Positions 1 through 6,183 of a stretch of DNA of 8,338 bases are shown piece after piece. Both the position numbers and the translations under genes were made by a program. The notes beneath the pieces were generated by a model. That model had not been told where the DNA came from. It worked only from the letters and a program-made list of their open reading frames with translations, and did no database searches. The stretch is from DASWHK01 sp036398215. Lineage in GTDB: Bacteria > Acidobacteriota > UBA890. Location of the stretch: assembly GCA_036398215.1 (NCBI GenBank), contig DASWHK010000266.1, positions 1 to 8,338 of the forward strand. Reading direction: 5' to 3'. Position 1 is the first letter of the stretch. Each line of letters opens with the position of its first letter.

Positions 1-798
1 TTCGAGCTGGTCGACATGCACCCGCGCGCCCTCGGCCAGGCGGCCGAGCAAGGGCAGATCGACGCCGGCCTGATGTCGATCGCCGACACCTTCCGCAACG
101 CCCGCTTCGAGCCGCTCGGCGACCTCGGCATCGCGCTCGACGGCCCGGCCCATTCGGTGCTGCTGTTTTCGGCGCGGCCGATCGAGCAGCTCAGCGGCGC
201 CACGATCGGGGTGAGCGCCGAGACCAGCACCTCGTACCCCCTGCTGCGCTTGCTGCTGGACGGCTGCTTCGGCGTGTTTCCGGCCGCGTACGTGCGCCGC
301 CCCGAGGGGCCCGAGCCCGGCGACGACGGCATCTTGTTGATCGGCGACGCCGCCCTGCGGCGGGCGGCCCGCAGCGGCCTGGTTCCCGGGAGCCGCGACT
401 ACGCGGGCGCCGTGCTCGAGCTCGGCGCCGACGGCTTCATCGAGCCCTTCCCGCACGTCCTCGACCTGTCGGCAGCGTGGAAGGCGTGGCAGCGGCTGCC
501 GTTCGTCTTCGCCCGCTGGATGGTGCGCCGCGAGGTGCTTCGCGAGCAGCGGATCCTCCTCGTCGAGGCGCTGCTGCGCAGCCTCGATACCAACCTGCGG
601 CGGCTCGAGCAGGTGGCGGCCGAACATGCCGCCGGTGCGGGCATCTCGCCGGAAGCCGCGTATGCCTACCTGATGGGCTTCACCTACCGGTTCGGCAAGC
701 CCGGGGAGAAGGCCATTCGCACGTTCCGCAACCTGCTGGAGTCGACCCAGTGGTGGGAGACGGCGCCGCCGGAAGTGCTCGAAAAGGGGGGCGCATGA
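1..798 (+). CDS. mqnA: MqnA, chorismate dehydratase of the futalosine menaquinone pathway (5' partial)
   Basis: MqnA removes water from chorismate to give 3-[(1-carboxyvinyl)oxy]benzoate, the first committed step of futalosine-type menaquinone synthesis, in the cytoplasm. The frame is open to base 1, so the start is outside; 265 residues are visible and I estimate 20-25 N-terminal residues are missing. The ATG at 16 is internal. Family signs are the early segment GQIDAGLMS, the Ser/Thr-rich ligand loop SAETSTSYPLLR near visible residues 73-84, LLIGDAAL near 107, DLSAAWKAWQRLPFVFARW near 150-168 and a C-terminal helical part with FTYRFGKPGEKAI. These fit MqnA rather than the related MqnD fold, and a separate MqnD lies downstream. 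The stop overlaps the mqnC start (ATGA), indicating translational coupling. Function assigned by recognition of family motifs; confidence is high. Confidence 0.9.
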   Translation, partial: FELVDMHPRALGQAAEQGQIDAGLMSIADTFRNARFEPLGDLGIALDGPAHSVLLFSARPIEQLSGATIGVSAETSTSYPLLRLLLDGCFGVFPAAYVRRPEGPEPGDDGILLIGDAALRRAARSGLVPGSRDYAGAVLELGADGFIEPFPHVLDLSAAWKAWQRLPFVFARWMVRREVLREQRILLVEALLRSLDTNLRRLEQVAAEHAAGAGISPEAAYAYLMGFTYRFGKPGEKAIRTFRNLLESTQWWETAPPEVLEKGGA

Positions 799-2006
799 GC
801 TCTCCCGAGCTGGTCGTGAAGGCGCGCGACCGGATGCGGCAGGCCCGAGAGGACGGCGGCTCGGCGAGCCCGGCGCCGGGCCTGGTGCTGGAGCGCTTGC
901 TGGCCGCCGGCGCCACCTCCGGCGTCAGCTTCGATCGGGTCGCCGCCAAGGTCGACGCCGGCGAGCGGGTGACGCCGGAGGAAGGCCTATGGCTGCTCAC
1001 CGAAGCCCCGCTGCTGGCGGTCGGCGAGCTGGCCCGCGTCTGGCAGCGCCGCTACAACCCCGAGCCGCGGGTGACGTTCGTCATCGACACGAACCCGAAC
1101 TACACCAACTTCTGCGACGCCGACTGCCTGTTTTGCGCCTTCTACCGGCGGCCCGGCGACACCCGCGACGGCTACGCCTACTCGGTCGACGAGCTCATGG
1201 AGCTGATCGGCGAGTCGATCGCCCGCGGCGCCACCACCGTGCTGCTCCAGGGCGGCCTCTACGACGAGCTGCCGTTCTCGTACTACACGGACGTCGTCAA
1301 GGCCTTTCGCGAGCGCTTCCCAGACGCCCACCCGCACCTCTGGTCGGCCCCGGAGATCGGCAAGATGCGGGAGGTCTCCGGGCTCAGCTACGCCGAGATC
1401 TTCGCCGAGCTGCATCGGGCCGGCCAGCGGACCATGCCCGGCGGCGGCGCCGAGCTGCTCTCGGACCGCGTCCGCGCCCGCATCTCGCCCAAGAAGCAGA
1501 GCGCCGGCGAGTGGCTGGAGATCCACCGGGTCGCGCACCAGGCGGGGCTGCGCACCACGGCGACCATGATGTACGGACACGCCGAGCAGCCGCCCGATGT
1601 CATCGAGCACCTCGAATGTCTGCGGGCCCTTCAGGACGAAACCGGCGGTTTCACAGCCTTCATCCCGTGGTCGTACAAGCCCGGCAACACGCCGATGCAG
1701 GGGCAGTTCCCCGAGTACCCGGGCCCGACCGTCTACCTGCGCGTGCTGGCGGTGTCGCGCATCTACCTGGACAACTTCGAGCACGTGCAGGCCTCCTGGT
1801 TCTCCGATGGCAAGAAGGCCGGGCAGGCGGCGCTGCACTTCGGTTGCGACGACTTCGGCGGCACGCTGATCGAGGAGAACGTCCTCTACGAAGCCGACCA
1901 CGACGTCAGCACCACCACCGCCGAGACGATCGAGATCATCCGCGAGGCTGGCTTCACGCCGGCCCGCCGGCGAACCCCTCTGTACGATGTGGTCGAAACC
2001 TATTGA
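795..2006 (+). CDS. mqnC: MqnC, radical SAM cyclic dehypoxanthine futalosine synthase
   Basis: MqnC converts dehypoxanthine futalosine to its cyclic spiro product by radical SAM chemistry, in the cytoplasm. The protein has 403 residues. The [4Fe-4S] motif CxxxCxxC is C107, C111 and C114 in the context NYTNFCDADCLFCAFYRR, the form typical of MqnC. Further family blocks are GGGAELLSDRVR, TTATMMYGHAEQ, FTAFIPWSYKPGNTPM and the C-terminal HVQASWFSDGKKAGQAAL followed by GCDDFGGTLIEENV. These distinguish it from MqnE, the other radical SAM enzyme of the pathway. The chosen ATG overlaps the mqnA stop by 4 bp and follows a purine-rich site, AAAAGGGGGG, at 782-791. About 90 residues precede the radical SAM core, which is normal for the family. 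The gene end overlaps the possible cyclophilin start at 1987. Confidence 0.95.
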   Translation: MSSPELVVKARDRMRQAREDGGSASPAPGLVLERLLAAGATSGVSFDRVAAKVDAGERVTPEEGLWLLTEAPLLAVGELARVWQRRYNPEPRVTFVIDTNPNYTNFCDADCLFCAFYRRPGDTRDGYAYSVDELMELIGESIARGATTVLLQGGLYDELPFSYYTDVVKAFRERFPDAHPHLWSAPEIGKMREVSGLSYAEIFAELHRAGQRTMPGGGAELLSDRVRARISPKKQSAGEWLEIHRVAHQAGLRTTATMMYGHAEQPPDVIEHLECLRALQDETGGFTAFIPWSYKPGNTPMQGQFPEYPGPTVYLRVLAVSRIYLDNFEHVQASWFSDGKKAGQAALHFGCDDFGGTLIEENVLYEADHDVSTTTAETIEIIREAGFTPARRRTPLYDVVETY

Positions 2007-2700
2007 AACGGCCGCCGCCGCGCGAAAGACGGCCGCGTTCGTTGTCGTTGCCCGTGTGCCGCCGACGGTCTTTCGTCGCCTTCGTGGCCGAGCCAGGCTG
2101 GCGCTCGCGGCGATCACGCCAGCGTTGTTGGCCGTCACGGCGTGCGGCGATCTCGGCATGAGCAACCCGGCGCCGCCCGCCGACGCGCCGCGGGTCGCCG
2201 TCGAGACCGATCGGGGCACGATCGTCATCGCCCTGTACGTGGAGCAGGCGCCGATCACCACCCGCAATTTCCTCGAGTACGTCGACGCCTCGTTCTACGA
2301 CGGCACCCTCTTCCACCGGGTGATCGCGGACTTCATGATCCAGGGCGGTGGCTACGTGCGCGACAGCGAGGGGAGACTCCAGCTCAAACAGACGCGGCCG
2401 CCGATCCCGCTGGAGGCCGACAACGGCCTGCGCAACTACCGCGGCGCCGTGGCGATGGCGCGGCTGCCGGACGGGCCCGACACCGGGACCTCGCAGGTCT
2501 TCGTCAACCTCGTCGACAACCAGCGGCTCGACCGCCTCGGCGAGGTCGAGCTCGGCTATGCGGTCTTCGGCGTCGTCGTCGAGGGCATGGACGTGGTCGA
2601 CGAGATCGCCGGGGTCGCCACCCGCGCGGAGACGCCGCTGCCGGGCGTCGACGTCCCGGTCGAGGACGTGGTGATCCGCTCCGTGCGACGCCGGCAATAG
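1987..2700 (+). CDS. ppiA: PpiA-like cyclophilin peptidyl-prolyl isomerase, probable lipoprotein
   Basis: This cyclophilin-type peptidyl-prolyl cis-trans isomerase probably helps proteins fold in the periplasm. The domain runs from about residue 68 to the end (237). Counterparts of the cyclophilin A active site are visible: R111 in FHRVI, F116, M117 and Q119 in FMIQGGG, and Q170 and F172 in TSQVFVN. The segments EADNGLRNYRGAVAMAR and LGYAVFGVVVEGMDV closely resemble E. coli PpiA. A hydrophobic stretch at residues 38-52 ends in the lipobox VTAC with Cys53, so a lipid-anchored protein is likely. The start is uncertain: ATG 1987 overlaps mqnC by 20 bp and gives an unusually long leader, while the in-frame GTG at 2056 would give a normal 29-residue lipoprotein signal. 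Neither has a clear ribosome site. Function is confident; the start is not. Confidence 0.88.
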   Translation: MWSKPIETAAAARKTAAFVVVARVPPTVFRRLRGRARLALAAITPALLAVTACGDLGMSNPAPPADAPRVAVETDRGTIVIALYVEQAPITTRNFLEYVDASFYDGTLFHRVIADFMIQGGGYVRDSEGRLQLKQTRPPIPLEADNGLRNYRGAVAMARLPDGPDTGTSQVFVNLVDNQRLDRLGEVELGYAVFGVVVEGMDVVDEIAGVATRAETPLPGVDVPVEDVVIRSVRRRQ

Positions 2701-2742
2701 TTGCCCAGCGGCTGCGGCCTCGCCTCCGGTATCATCTCGGCT

Positions 2743-2747
2743 GGGGG
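2743..2747 (+). promoter_or_regulatory. Ribosome binding site fixing the GTG start of the zinc hydrolase gene
   Basis: A run of five G lies seven bases before the GTG at 2755. This is the only good Shine-Dalgarno-like match near the 5' end of the reading frame, which is open back to a TTG at 2701 directly after the cyclophilin stop. It supports GTG 2755 as the start. Confidence 0.6.
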
Positions 2748-2754
2748 AAACGAC

Positions 2755-3981
2755 GTGCATGGTTCGTCTGGTGTCGAGGTCTTGGTAGCCGCGGTGGATC
2801 CCCGGGACGTGGGAAGCAGGAGGCAGCGCCTGCTCGGCTCGGTCAAGGGGAGCGAGCCGGGCCCGACCGTGGTGTGCTGTGCCGCGCTGCACGGTGACGA
2901 GCCGTCCGGAATCCTGGCGCTCGGCCGCGTGTTCGATGAGCTGGAGTGTCGCCGGCCGCCGTTGCGCGGCGAGGTCGTCGGCGTGGCCGGCAACCTCGCG
3001 GCGCTGATCGAGGGCCGCCGCTTCATTACCGCGGACCTGAACCGCCACTGGCTGGCCGGGAACCTCGAGCGGGCGCGGGCGGCGTCGCCGGTGGAGCTGA
3101 CCCACGAAGATCGCGAGCTGCGCGAGCTGCTCGACACCTTGCACGAGCTTTTCACACGGGCCCGCGGCGCGGTCTACTTCCTCGACCTGCACACCAGCTC
3201 GGCCGCCGGCGATCCGTTCGTGTGCGTCGGCGACACGCTGCGCAACCGGGCCTTCGCGGAACAGTTCCGGGTGCCGGTGATCCTCGGCCTCGAGGAGTGC
3301 ATCGACGGCTCTCTGCTCGAGTACGTCAACGACCTCGGCCACGTGACGGTCGGGGTCGAGGCCGGCCAGCATCGCGCCGGCTCGTCGGTGGACCGCCACG
3401 AGTCCTTCGTGTGGCTGGCACTGGTCGCGGCGGGGGCGGTGTGGCCGGCCGATGTCCCGGATCTCGAGGGCCATCGCCGGCGGCTCAGCGACGCGTCGCG
3501 CCAGCTCCACGGCTTCCTGGAGGTTCACCATCGCCATCCGATCGTCGCCGCCGACGAGTTCGCGATGCTCGAGGGGTTCAGCAACTTCCAGAGCGTCGCC
3601 GCCGGGGACCTGCTGGCCCGCGACCGCAGCGGCGAGATCCGCGCCCCCGAGTCGGGGCGGATCCTGCTGCCCCTGTACCAGGGGCTCGGCAGCGACGGTT
3701 ACTTCATCGCCCGCGAGGTGAGCAGCTTCTGGCTGCGGGTCTCGAGCGGCCTCCGCCGGCTCGGCCTCGACAGCCTGCTGCACTGGCTGCCGGGCGTGCG
3801 GCGCCATCCCGACAGGGAGGCGACGCTGATCATCGACACCGGCCTGGCCCGCTGGTTCGCGCTCGAGGTCTTCCACCTGCTGGGCTACCGCAAGCGCCGC
3901 TCCGAGGGTGGCAAGCTGGTCGTCAGCCGGCGACGTTTCGACCACAATCTGCCCGCCGGAGGCGGACATGCTCCGCGGTAG
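2755..3981 (+). CDS. AstE/aspartoacylase-like zinc hydrolase with C-terminal extension
   Basis: This is a member of the succinylglutamate desuccinylase/aspartoacylase branch of the M14 zinc carboxypeptidase fold, whose members cleave N-acyl amino acids or similar amides. With the GTG start it has 408 residues. Visible motifs are the zinc pair H46 and E49 in LHGDEPSG, the substrate-binding DLNR (94-97), the third zinc ligand H146 in LDLHTSS, and the likely catalytic E202 in GVEAGQH. Around residues 265-323 there is the usual C-terminal beta-rich part, with GEIRAPESGRILLPLYQG. About 85 more residues follow, rich in Arg, Leu and Trp, which I do not recognise. The gene starts 54 bp after the cyclophilin stop and is probably in the same operon as mqnA and mqnC. 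The substrate cannot be read from the sequence, and arginine catabolism genes are not nearby, so calling it AstE would be unjustified. Confidence 0.82.
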   Translation: MHGSSGVEVLVAAVDPRDVGSRRQRLLGSVKGSEPGPTVVCCAALHGDEPSGILALGRVFDELECRRPPLRGEVVGVAGNLAALIEGRRFITADLNRHWLAGNLERARAASPVELTHEDRELRELLDTLHELFTRARGAVYFLDLHTSSAAGDPFVCVGDTLRNRAFAEQFRVPVILGLEECIDGSLLEYVNDLGHVTVGVEAGQHRAGSSVDRHESFVWLALVAAGAVWPADVPDLEGHRRRLSDASRQLHGFLEVHHRHPIVAADEFAMLEGFSNFQSVAAGDLLARDRSGEIRAPESGRILLPLYQGLGSDGYFIAREVSSFWLRVSSGLRRLGLDSLLHWLPGVRRHPDREATLIIDTGLARWFALEVFHLLGYRKRRSEGGKLVVSRRRFDHNLPAGGGHAPR

Positions 3982-4083
3982 ATTCATCACGCGTTCCCCG
4001 CGTCCTCCCGGATGATCGCGCCCTCGATCCCGCACAACGGGCACGCGCGATCGCCGCGGCCCGAGAGGATGAGAAGGGCTCGC

Positions 4084-4090
4084 AAAGGAG
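4084..4090 (+). promoter_or_regulatory. Ribosome binding site of bcp
   Basis: AAAGGAG lies ten bases before the ATG at 4101. It is a strong Shine-Dalgarno match and decides this start within a frame that stays open much further upstream over the preceding gene. Confidence 0.75.
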
Positions 4091-4100
4091 TAGTCGCACG

Positions 4101-4568
4101 ATGAGCAGCCCCCGAATCGGCGAACCGGCCCCCGCGTTCACCGCCACCACCGACAGCGGCGAGACGCTGAGCCTCGCCGACCTGCGCGGCCGCAAGGTCG
4201 TCCTCTACTTCTACCCCAAGGACGACACCCCGGGCTGCACGAAGCAGGCCTGCGGCTTCAGGGACCATTACGACGAGCTCGACGCCGCGGGGGCGATGGT
4301 CCTCGGCGTCAGCCCCGACGGCGCGGCCAGCCACGCGAAGTTTCGCGACAAGCACGGGCTTCCCTTTCCGTTGCTCGTCGACGAGGACCACGCCATCGCC
4401 GAGAGCTACGGCGTCTGGGGCGAGAAGAAGAACTACGGCCGCACCTACATGGGGATCAAGCGCAGCCACTTCGTGATCGACGAGGAGGGCAAGATCGTCG
4501 ACGCCAAGCTGAACGTGAAGGCTGCCGACAGCCCGGCCAAGGCGCTGGAGACGGTACGGGGCTGCTAA
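4101..4568 (+). CDS. bcp: Bcp/PrxQ-type thioredoxin-dependent peroxiredoxin
   Basis: This peroxiredoxin reduces hydrogen peroxide and organic hydroperoxides, normally using thioredoxin, in the cytoplasm. The protein has 155 residues, the usual Bcp length. The block KVVLYFYPKDDTPGCTKQAC contains the peroxidatic Cys46 and, five residues later, the resolving Cys51, the arrangement of the two-cysteine PrxQ/Bcp subgroup. LGVSPDGAASHAKFRDKHGL, LLVDEDHAIAESYGVWGEKK and RSHFVIDEEGKI are typical of the family. An additional cysteine is the last residue, C155. The ATG follows a strong ribosome site. The 119-bp gap after the hydrolase gene contains no recognisable gene and no clear promoter, so bcp may be read through from the operon or have its own promoter. 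It converges on mqnD. A role in protecting the quinone or redox machinery is only inferred. Confidence 0.95.
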   Translation: MSSPRIGEPAPAFTATTDSGETLSLADLRGRKVVLYFYPKDDTPGCTKQACGFRDHYDELDAAGAMVLGVSPDGAASHAKFRDKHGLPFPLLVDEDHAIAESYGVWGEKKNYGRTYMGIKRSHFVIDEEGKIVDAKLNVKAADSPAKALETVRGC

Positions 4569-4607
4569 GGGCGGACGCGGCGCCGGCTGCGCTCGGTCGG
4601 CTCGCCG

Positions 4608-4636
4608 CTGAGGCTACGCGGTAAGCGTGGTCTCAG
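4608..4636 (+). terminator. Hairpin terminator candidate between bcp and mqnD
   Basis: Bases 4608-4619 pair with 4625-4636 over 12 positions around the loop GGTAA. Two of the pairs are G-U wobbles in plus-strand RNA (4613 with 4631, 4615 with 4629). They become A-C mismatches in minus-strand RNA, so the fold favours the bcp transcript. It lies 40 bases after the bcp stop and its right arm covers the mqnD stop codon. No U-tract follows directly, so intrinsic termination is plausible but not certain. Confidence 0.5.
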
Positions 4637-5493
4637 AGCAGGTCCAGCGGCGGGGCTTTTTCAAGCAGTCCGGCGCCCACCGCCCCCTCGTACAGCTTGC
4701 GCAGCGCCATTCGCCCCTCGTCGCCCATGTCGAGGGTCCTGTCGTCGACGTACTGATCGACGAAGGTTTCGAGCGTGGCGGCATCGACGCCGCGGCCATG
4801 GGAGGCGGCGAAGGCCAGCGCCGCCTCGGGCTCGGCGAGGCCGGCCTCGATGCTGGCGCGAAAGGCGCCGGCGAGCCGCGCCGTTAGCCCAGGACCGAGC
4901 TCTCGCTTGACGCCGACGACGCCGAGCGGCACCGGCAGGCCGTGCTCCCGGTGCCAGGCCCGGGCCGGCTCGAACAGCGCGTGCAGACCGTGGTTCCGGT
5001 AGGTCAGTTGGCCCTCATGGATGACCAGGCCGGCGTCGACCTCGGCCGAGACGACGGCGTCGATGATGGCGTCGAAGCGCATCGGCACGGGCGTGAAGGT
5101 GTCGCCGGCGTAGGTGCGCAGCAGCAGGTAGGCGGTGGTCAGCAGGCCCGGTACGGCGACCCGCGAGCCGGCGACGGCGCCCGGCCCCGGCGAGGAAACC
5201 GGCTCGCGGCCGACCACGATGGGGCCGTAGTCCTCGCCAAAGCTGGCGCCTGAGGTCAACAGCCGGTAGCCGCCGGCGACCGACGGATAGGCGCCTGCCG
5301 ACAGCGCGGTGAGATCGAGGCTCCCCTGGCGAGCCCGTTCATTGAGCGCCTGGATGTCGTCGAACACGACCTCGACCTCAGCTCCCTCGATCGACACCCG
5401 GCCGCTCGCCAGCCCCCACGCCATGAAGGCGTCGTCGGGATCGGCGCTCTGCCCGATGAGAAGCTTGTGCGGCTTGTCGTGTGGCTGGCTCAT
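4633..5493 (-). CDS. mqnD: MqnD, 1,4-dihydroxy-6-naphthoate synthase
   Basis: MqnD converts cyclic dehypoxanthine futalosine to 1,4-dihydroxy-6-naphthoate, the step after MqnC. The protein has 286 residues, close to the usual length, and a periplasmic-binding-protein-like fold. Family signs are QSADPDDAFMAWGL at 15-28, LTALSAGAYPSVAGGYRLL at 61-79, the block RVAVPGLLTTAYLLLRTY at 111-128, and AGLVIHEGQLTY at 154-165 with H159, which matches the catalytic histidine known in the Thermus enzyme. The chosen ATG at 5493 has a GGAA element eight bases upstream. The open frame reaches back to 5601, but that part runs through a repeat region and does not look coding. The gene is on the strand opposite to mqnA and mqnC and converges on bcp, so it is transcribed separately, possibly from the 209-bp spacer behind it or from the VOC gene. 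Confidence 0.93.
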   Translation of the reverse strand: MSQPHDKPHKLLIGQSADPDDAFMAWGLASGRVSIEGAEVEVVFDDIQALNERARQGSLDLTALSAGAYPSVAGGYRLLTSGASFGEDYGPIVVGREPVSSPGPGAVAGSRVAVPGLLTTAYLLLRTYAGDTFTPVPMRFDAIIDAVVSAEVDAGLVIHEGQLTYRNHGLHALFEPARAWHREHGLPVPLGVVGVKRELGPGLTARLAGAFRASIEAGLAEPEAALAFAASHGRGVDAATLETFVDQYVDDRTLDMGDEGRMALRKLYEGAVGAGLLEKAPPLDLL

Positions 5494-5545
5494 CGTGAGG
5501 TTCCAGGAAGCTTCCCGAGGCCGCAGCTTCACATCATGGTCGGCC

Positions 5546-5615
5546 GCGGCCGATGGGCAAAGGCCGAGGACCGCGCATGATCGCCAGCGGCCGATGGGCA
5601 ACGGCTGAGGACCGC
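5546..5615. repeat. Tandem imperfect direct repeat, 29-bp units at 41-bp spacing
   Basis: Bases 5546-5574 and 5587-5615 match at 27 of 29 positions, differing at 5561/5602 and 5565/5606. The shared core is GCGGCCGATGGGCAA followed after two to three bases by GC[C/T]GAGGACCGC. The 41-bp period is not a multiple of three, which argues against a coding repeat. Each unit can form a short GGCC stem around GATGGGCAA. Confidence 0.8.
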
Positions 5616-5626
5616 AGCGATGCGGC

Positions 5627-5644
5627 CTGACCGGGCCCGGTCAG
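5627..5644. repeat. 18-bp perfect palindrome (operator or hairpin)
   Basis: CTGACCGGGCCCGGTCAG is its own reverse complement. A second inverted repeat, CCGCA-GCGA-TGCGG at 5612-5625, lies one base away. In RNA both would be compact hairpins; as DNA the palindrome could bind a dimeric regulator. On the minus strand they lie 59-91 bases after the VOC stop, without a U-tract, so termination is another reading. Confidence 0.6.
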
Positions 5645-5702
5645 AGGGGTCCCTGGCCGGATCGATAGCCTACCAGCCCGGGATGCTCCGCCCGCGCCAC
5701 CC

Positions 5703-6083
5703 TCAGCCGCCCGTGAACAGCGTCTGGCGATCGACGAAGCAGATCGGGTTGCCGAACGGATCGACGGCGTAGAACGAGCGCTCGCTCCAGGGCTGGGTCT
5801 CGATGGAATCGTCGAGCTCACGGCAGCCGGCTTCGCGGGCCGCCGCGAAGGTCGCCTGCAGGTCGTCGCAGGCGAAGTAGACGTAGTTGGGGTTGGGGCG
5901 GGCCTCGATCTCGTCGCCGTCGGCGCGCGGATCGAAGCAGGCCAGGATCGTGCCCTCGCAGTCGAAGTAGTGGCGCCCGCCGGAGATCCGTTCCCCCGGC
6001 TTGCCGAGCACGCTGGCGTAGAAGGCCGCGGCGGCGTCGATGTCGGAGACCATCACGATCACCCGGAAGAGCTTCACACCCAT
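5703..6083 (-). CDS. VOC-fold (glyoxalase/bleomycin-resistance-like) protein without metal ligands
   Basis: The protein has 126 residues and the paired beta-alpha-beta-beta-beta modules of the vicinal oxygen chelate superfamily. The first module starts with FRVIVMVSDIDAAAAFYASVLG (6-27), the second with YVYFACDDLQATFAAAREAG (67-86), and the protein ends with the typical FYAVDPFGNPICFVDRQ. The positions that usually hold metal ligands are not metal-binding types here: Arg7 and Tyr67 replace His, and Cys115 replaces Glu. It therefore may be a binding or resistance-type protein rather than a glyoxalase or dioxygenase. The ATG at 6083 has GGAG six bases upstream (6090-6093 on the minus strand). 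The gene lies 92 bp after the nucleotidyltransferase gene and 209 bp before mqnD. The ligand or substrate is unknown. Confidence 0.85.
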   Translation of the reverse strand: MGVKLFRVIVMVSDIDAAAAFYASVLGKPGERISGGRHYFDCEGTILACFDPRADGDEIEARPNPNYVYFACDDLQATFAAAREAGCRELDDSIETQPWSERSFYAVDPFGNPICFVDRQTLFTGG

Positions 6084-6096
6084 GGCTTGCTCCGAT

Positions 6097-6183
6097 CTAT
6101 GAGCGGTCCAGGTCCCAGGCGGCGTCGTCGAAGTGGTCCTGGGTAGAAACGACGGTGCGTGATTCCACCGAAACTCTATCCGC
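6097..6183 (-). pseudogene. Possible remnant of a coding C-terminus between nucleotidyltransferase and VOC genes
   Basis: The minus-strand frame ending with TAG at 6097-6099 is open for 28 codons and ends with TVVSTQDHFDDAAWDLDRS. Its last codons almost all end in C or G and use acidic and aromatic residues like a real protein end, although no ribosome site precedes the only in-frame GTG (6168). It could be the leftover C-terminus of a deleted gene, a 23-residue peptide, or chance in GC-rich DNA. I do not recognise a family. Confidence 0.25.

Larger units (their letters stand above)
5494..5702. other. Structured non-coding spacer upstream of mqnD
   Basis: The 209 bases between the VOC gene and mqnD show no convincing reading frame. 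They contain a tandem imperfect repeat (5546-5615), a 5-bp-stem hairpin with a four-base loop (5612-5625), an 18-bp perfect palindrome (5627-5644) and a 10-bp palindrome GGAAGCTTCC (5506-5515) just before the mqnD ribosome site. On the minus strand a weak -10-like TAGGCTAT lies at about 5662-5669, without a recognisable -35 box. The spacer could hold the end of the VOC transcript and the mqnD promoter or leader. Confidence 0.55.

Noticed and set aside
477..794. N-terminal extension of the mqnC frame upstream of its ATG
   Set aside because: The extra residues overlap mqnA in another frame and are arginine- and alanine-rich shadow sequence. The ATG at 795 has a ribosome site and the family's normal N-terminus.
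987..2267. A 426-codon minus-strand frame opposite mqnC
   Set aside because: Same shadow effect; the plus strand carries the intact radical SAM enzyme with all its motifs.
2730..2735. TATCAT as a -10 box before the hydrolase gene
   Set aside because: No matching -35 element lies at the proper distance and operon spacing makes a promoter unnecessary; a single hexamer is not enough.
1954..4044. A 696-codon open frame on the minus strand across mqnC, the cyclophilin and the hydrolase genes
   Set aside because: It is a shadow of three well-supported plus-strand genes in GC-rich DNA, where antisense frames lack stops. Its translation is low-complexity and shows no family motifs.
3987..4070. Minus-strand peptide with CPLCGIEG, resembling a zinc-ribbon fragment, between the hydrolase and bcp
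   Set aside because: It has only one CxxC, no start with a ribosome site, and the frame continues as shadow sequence over bcp.
5494..5601. N-terminal extension of mqnD to 5601
   Set aside because: It runs through the out-of-frame tandem repeat, and MqnD proteins begin shortly before the ADPDDAF-type motif, as they do from 5493.
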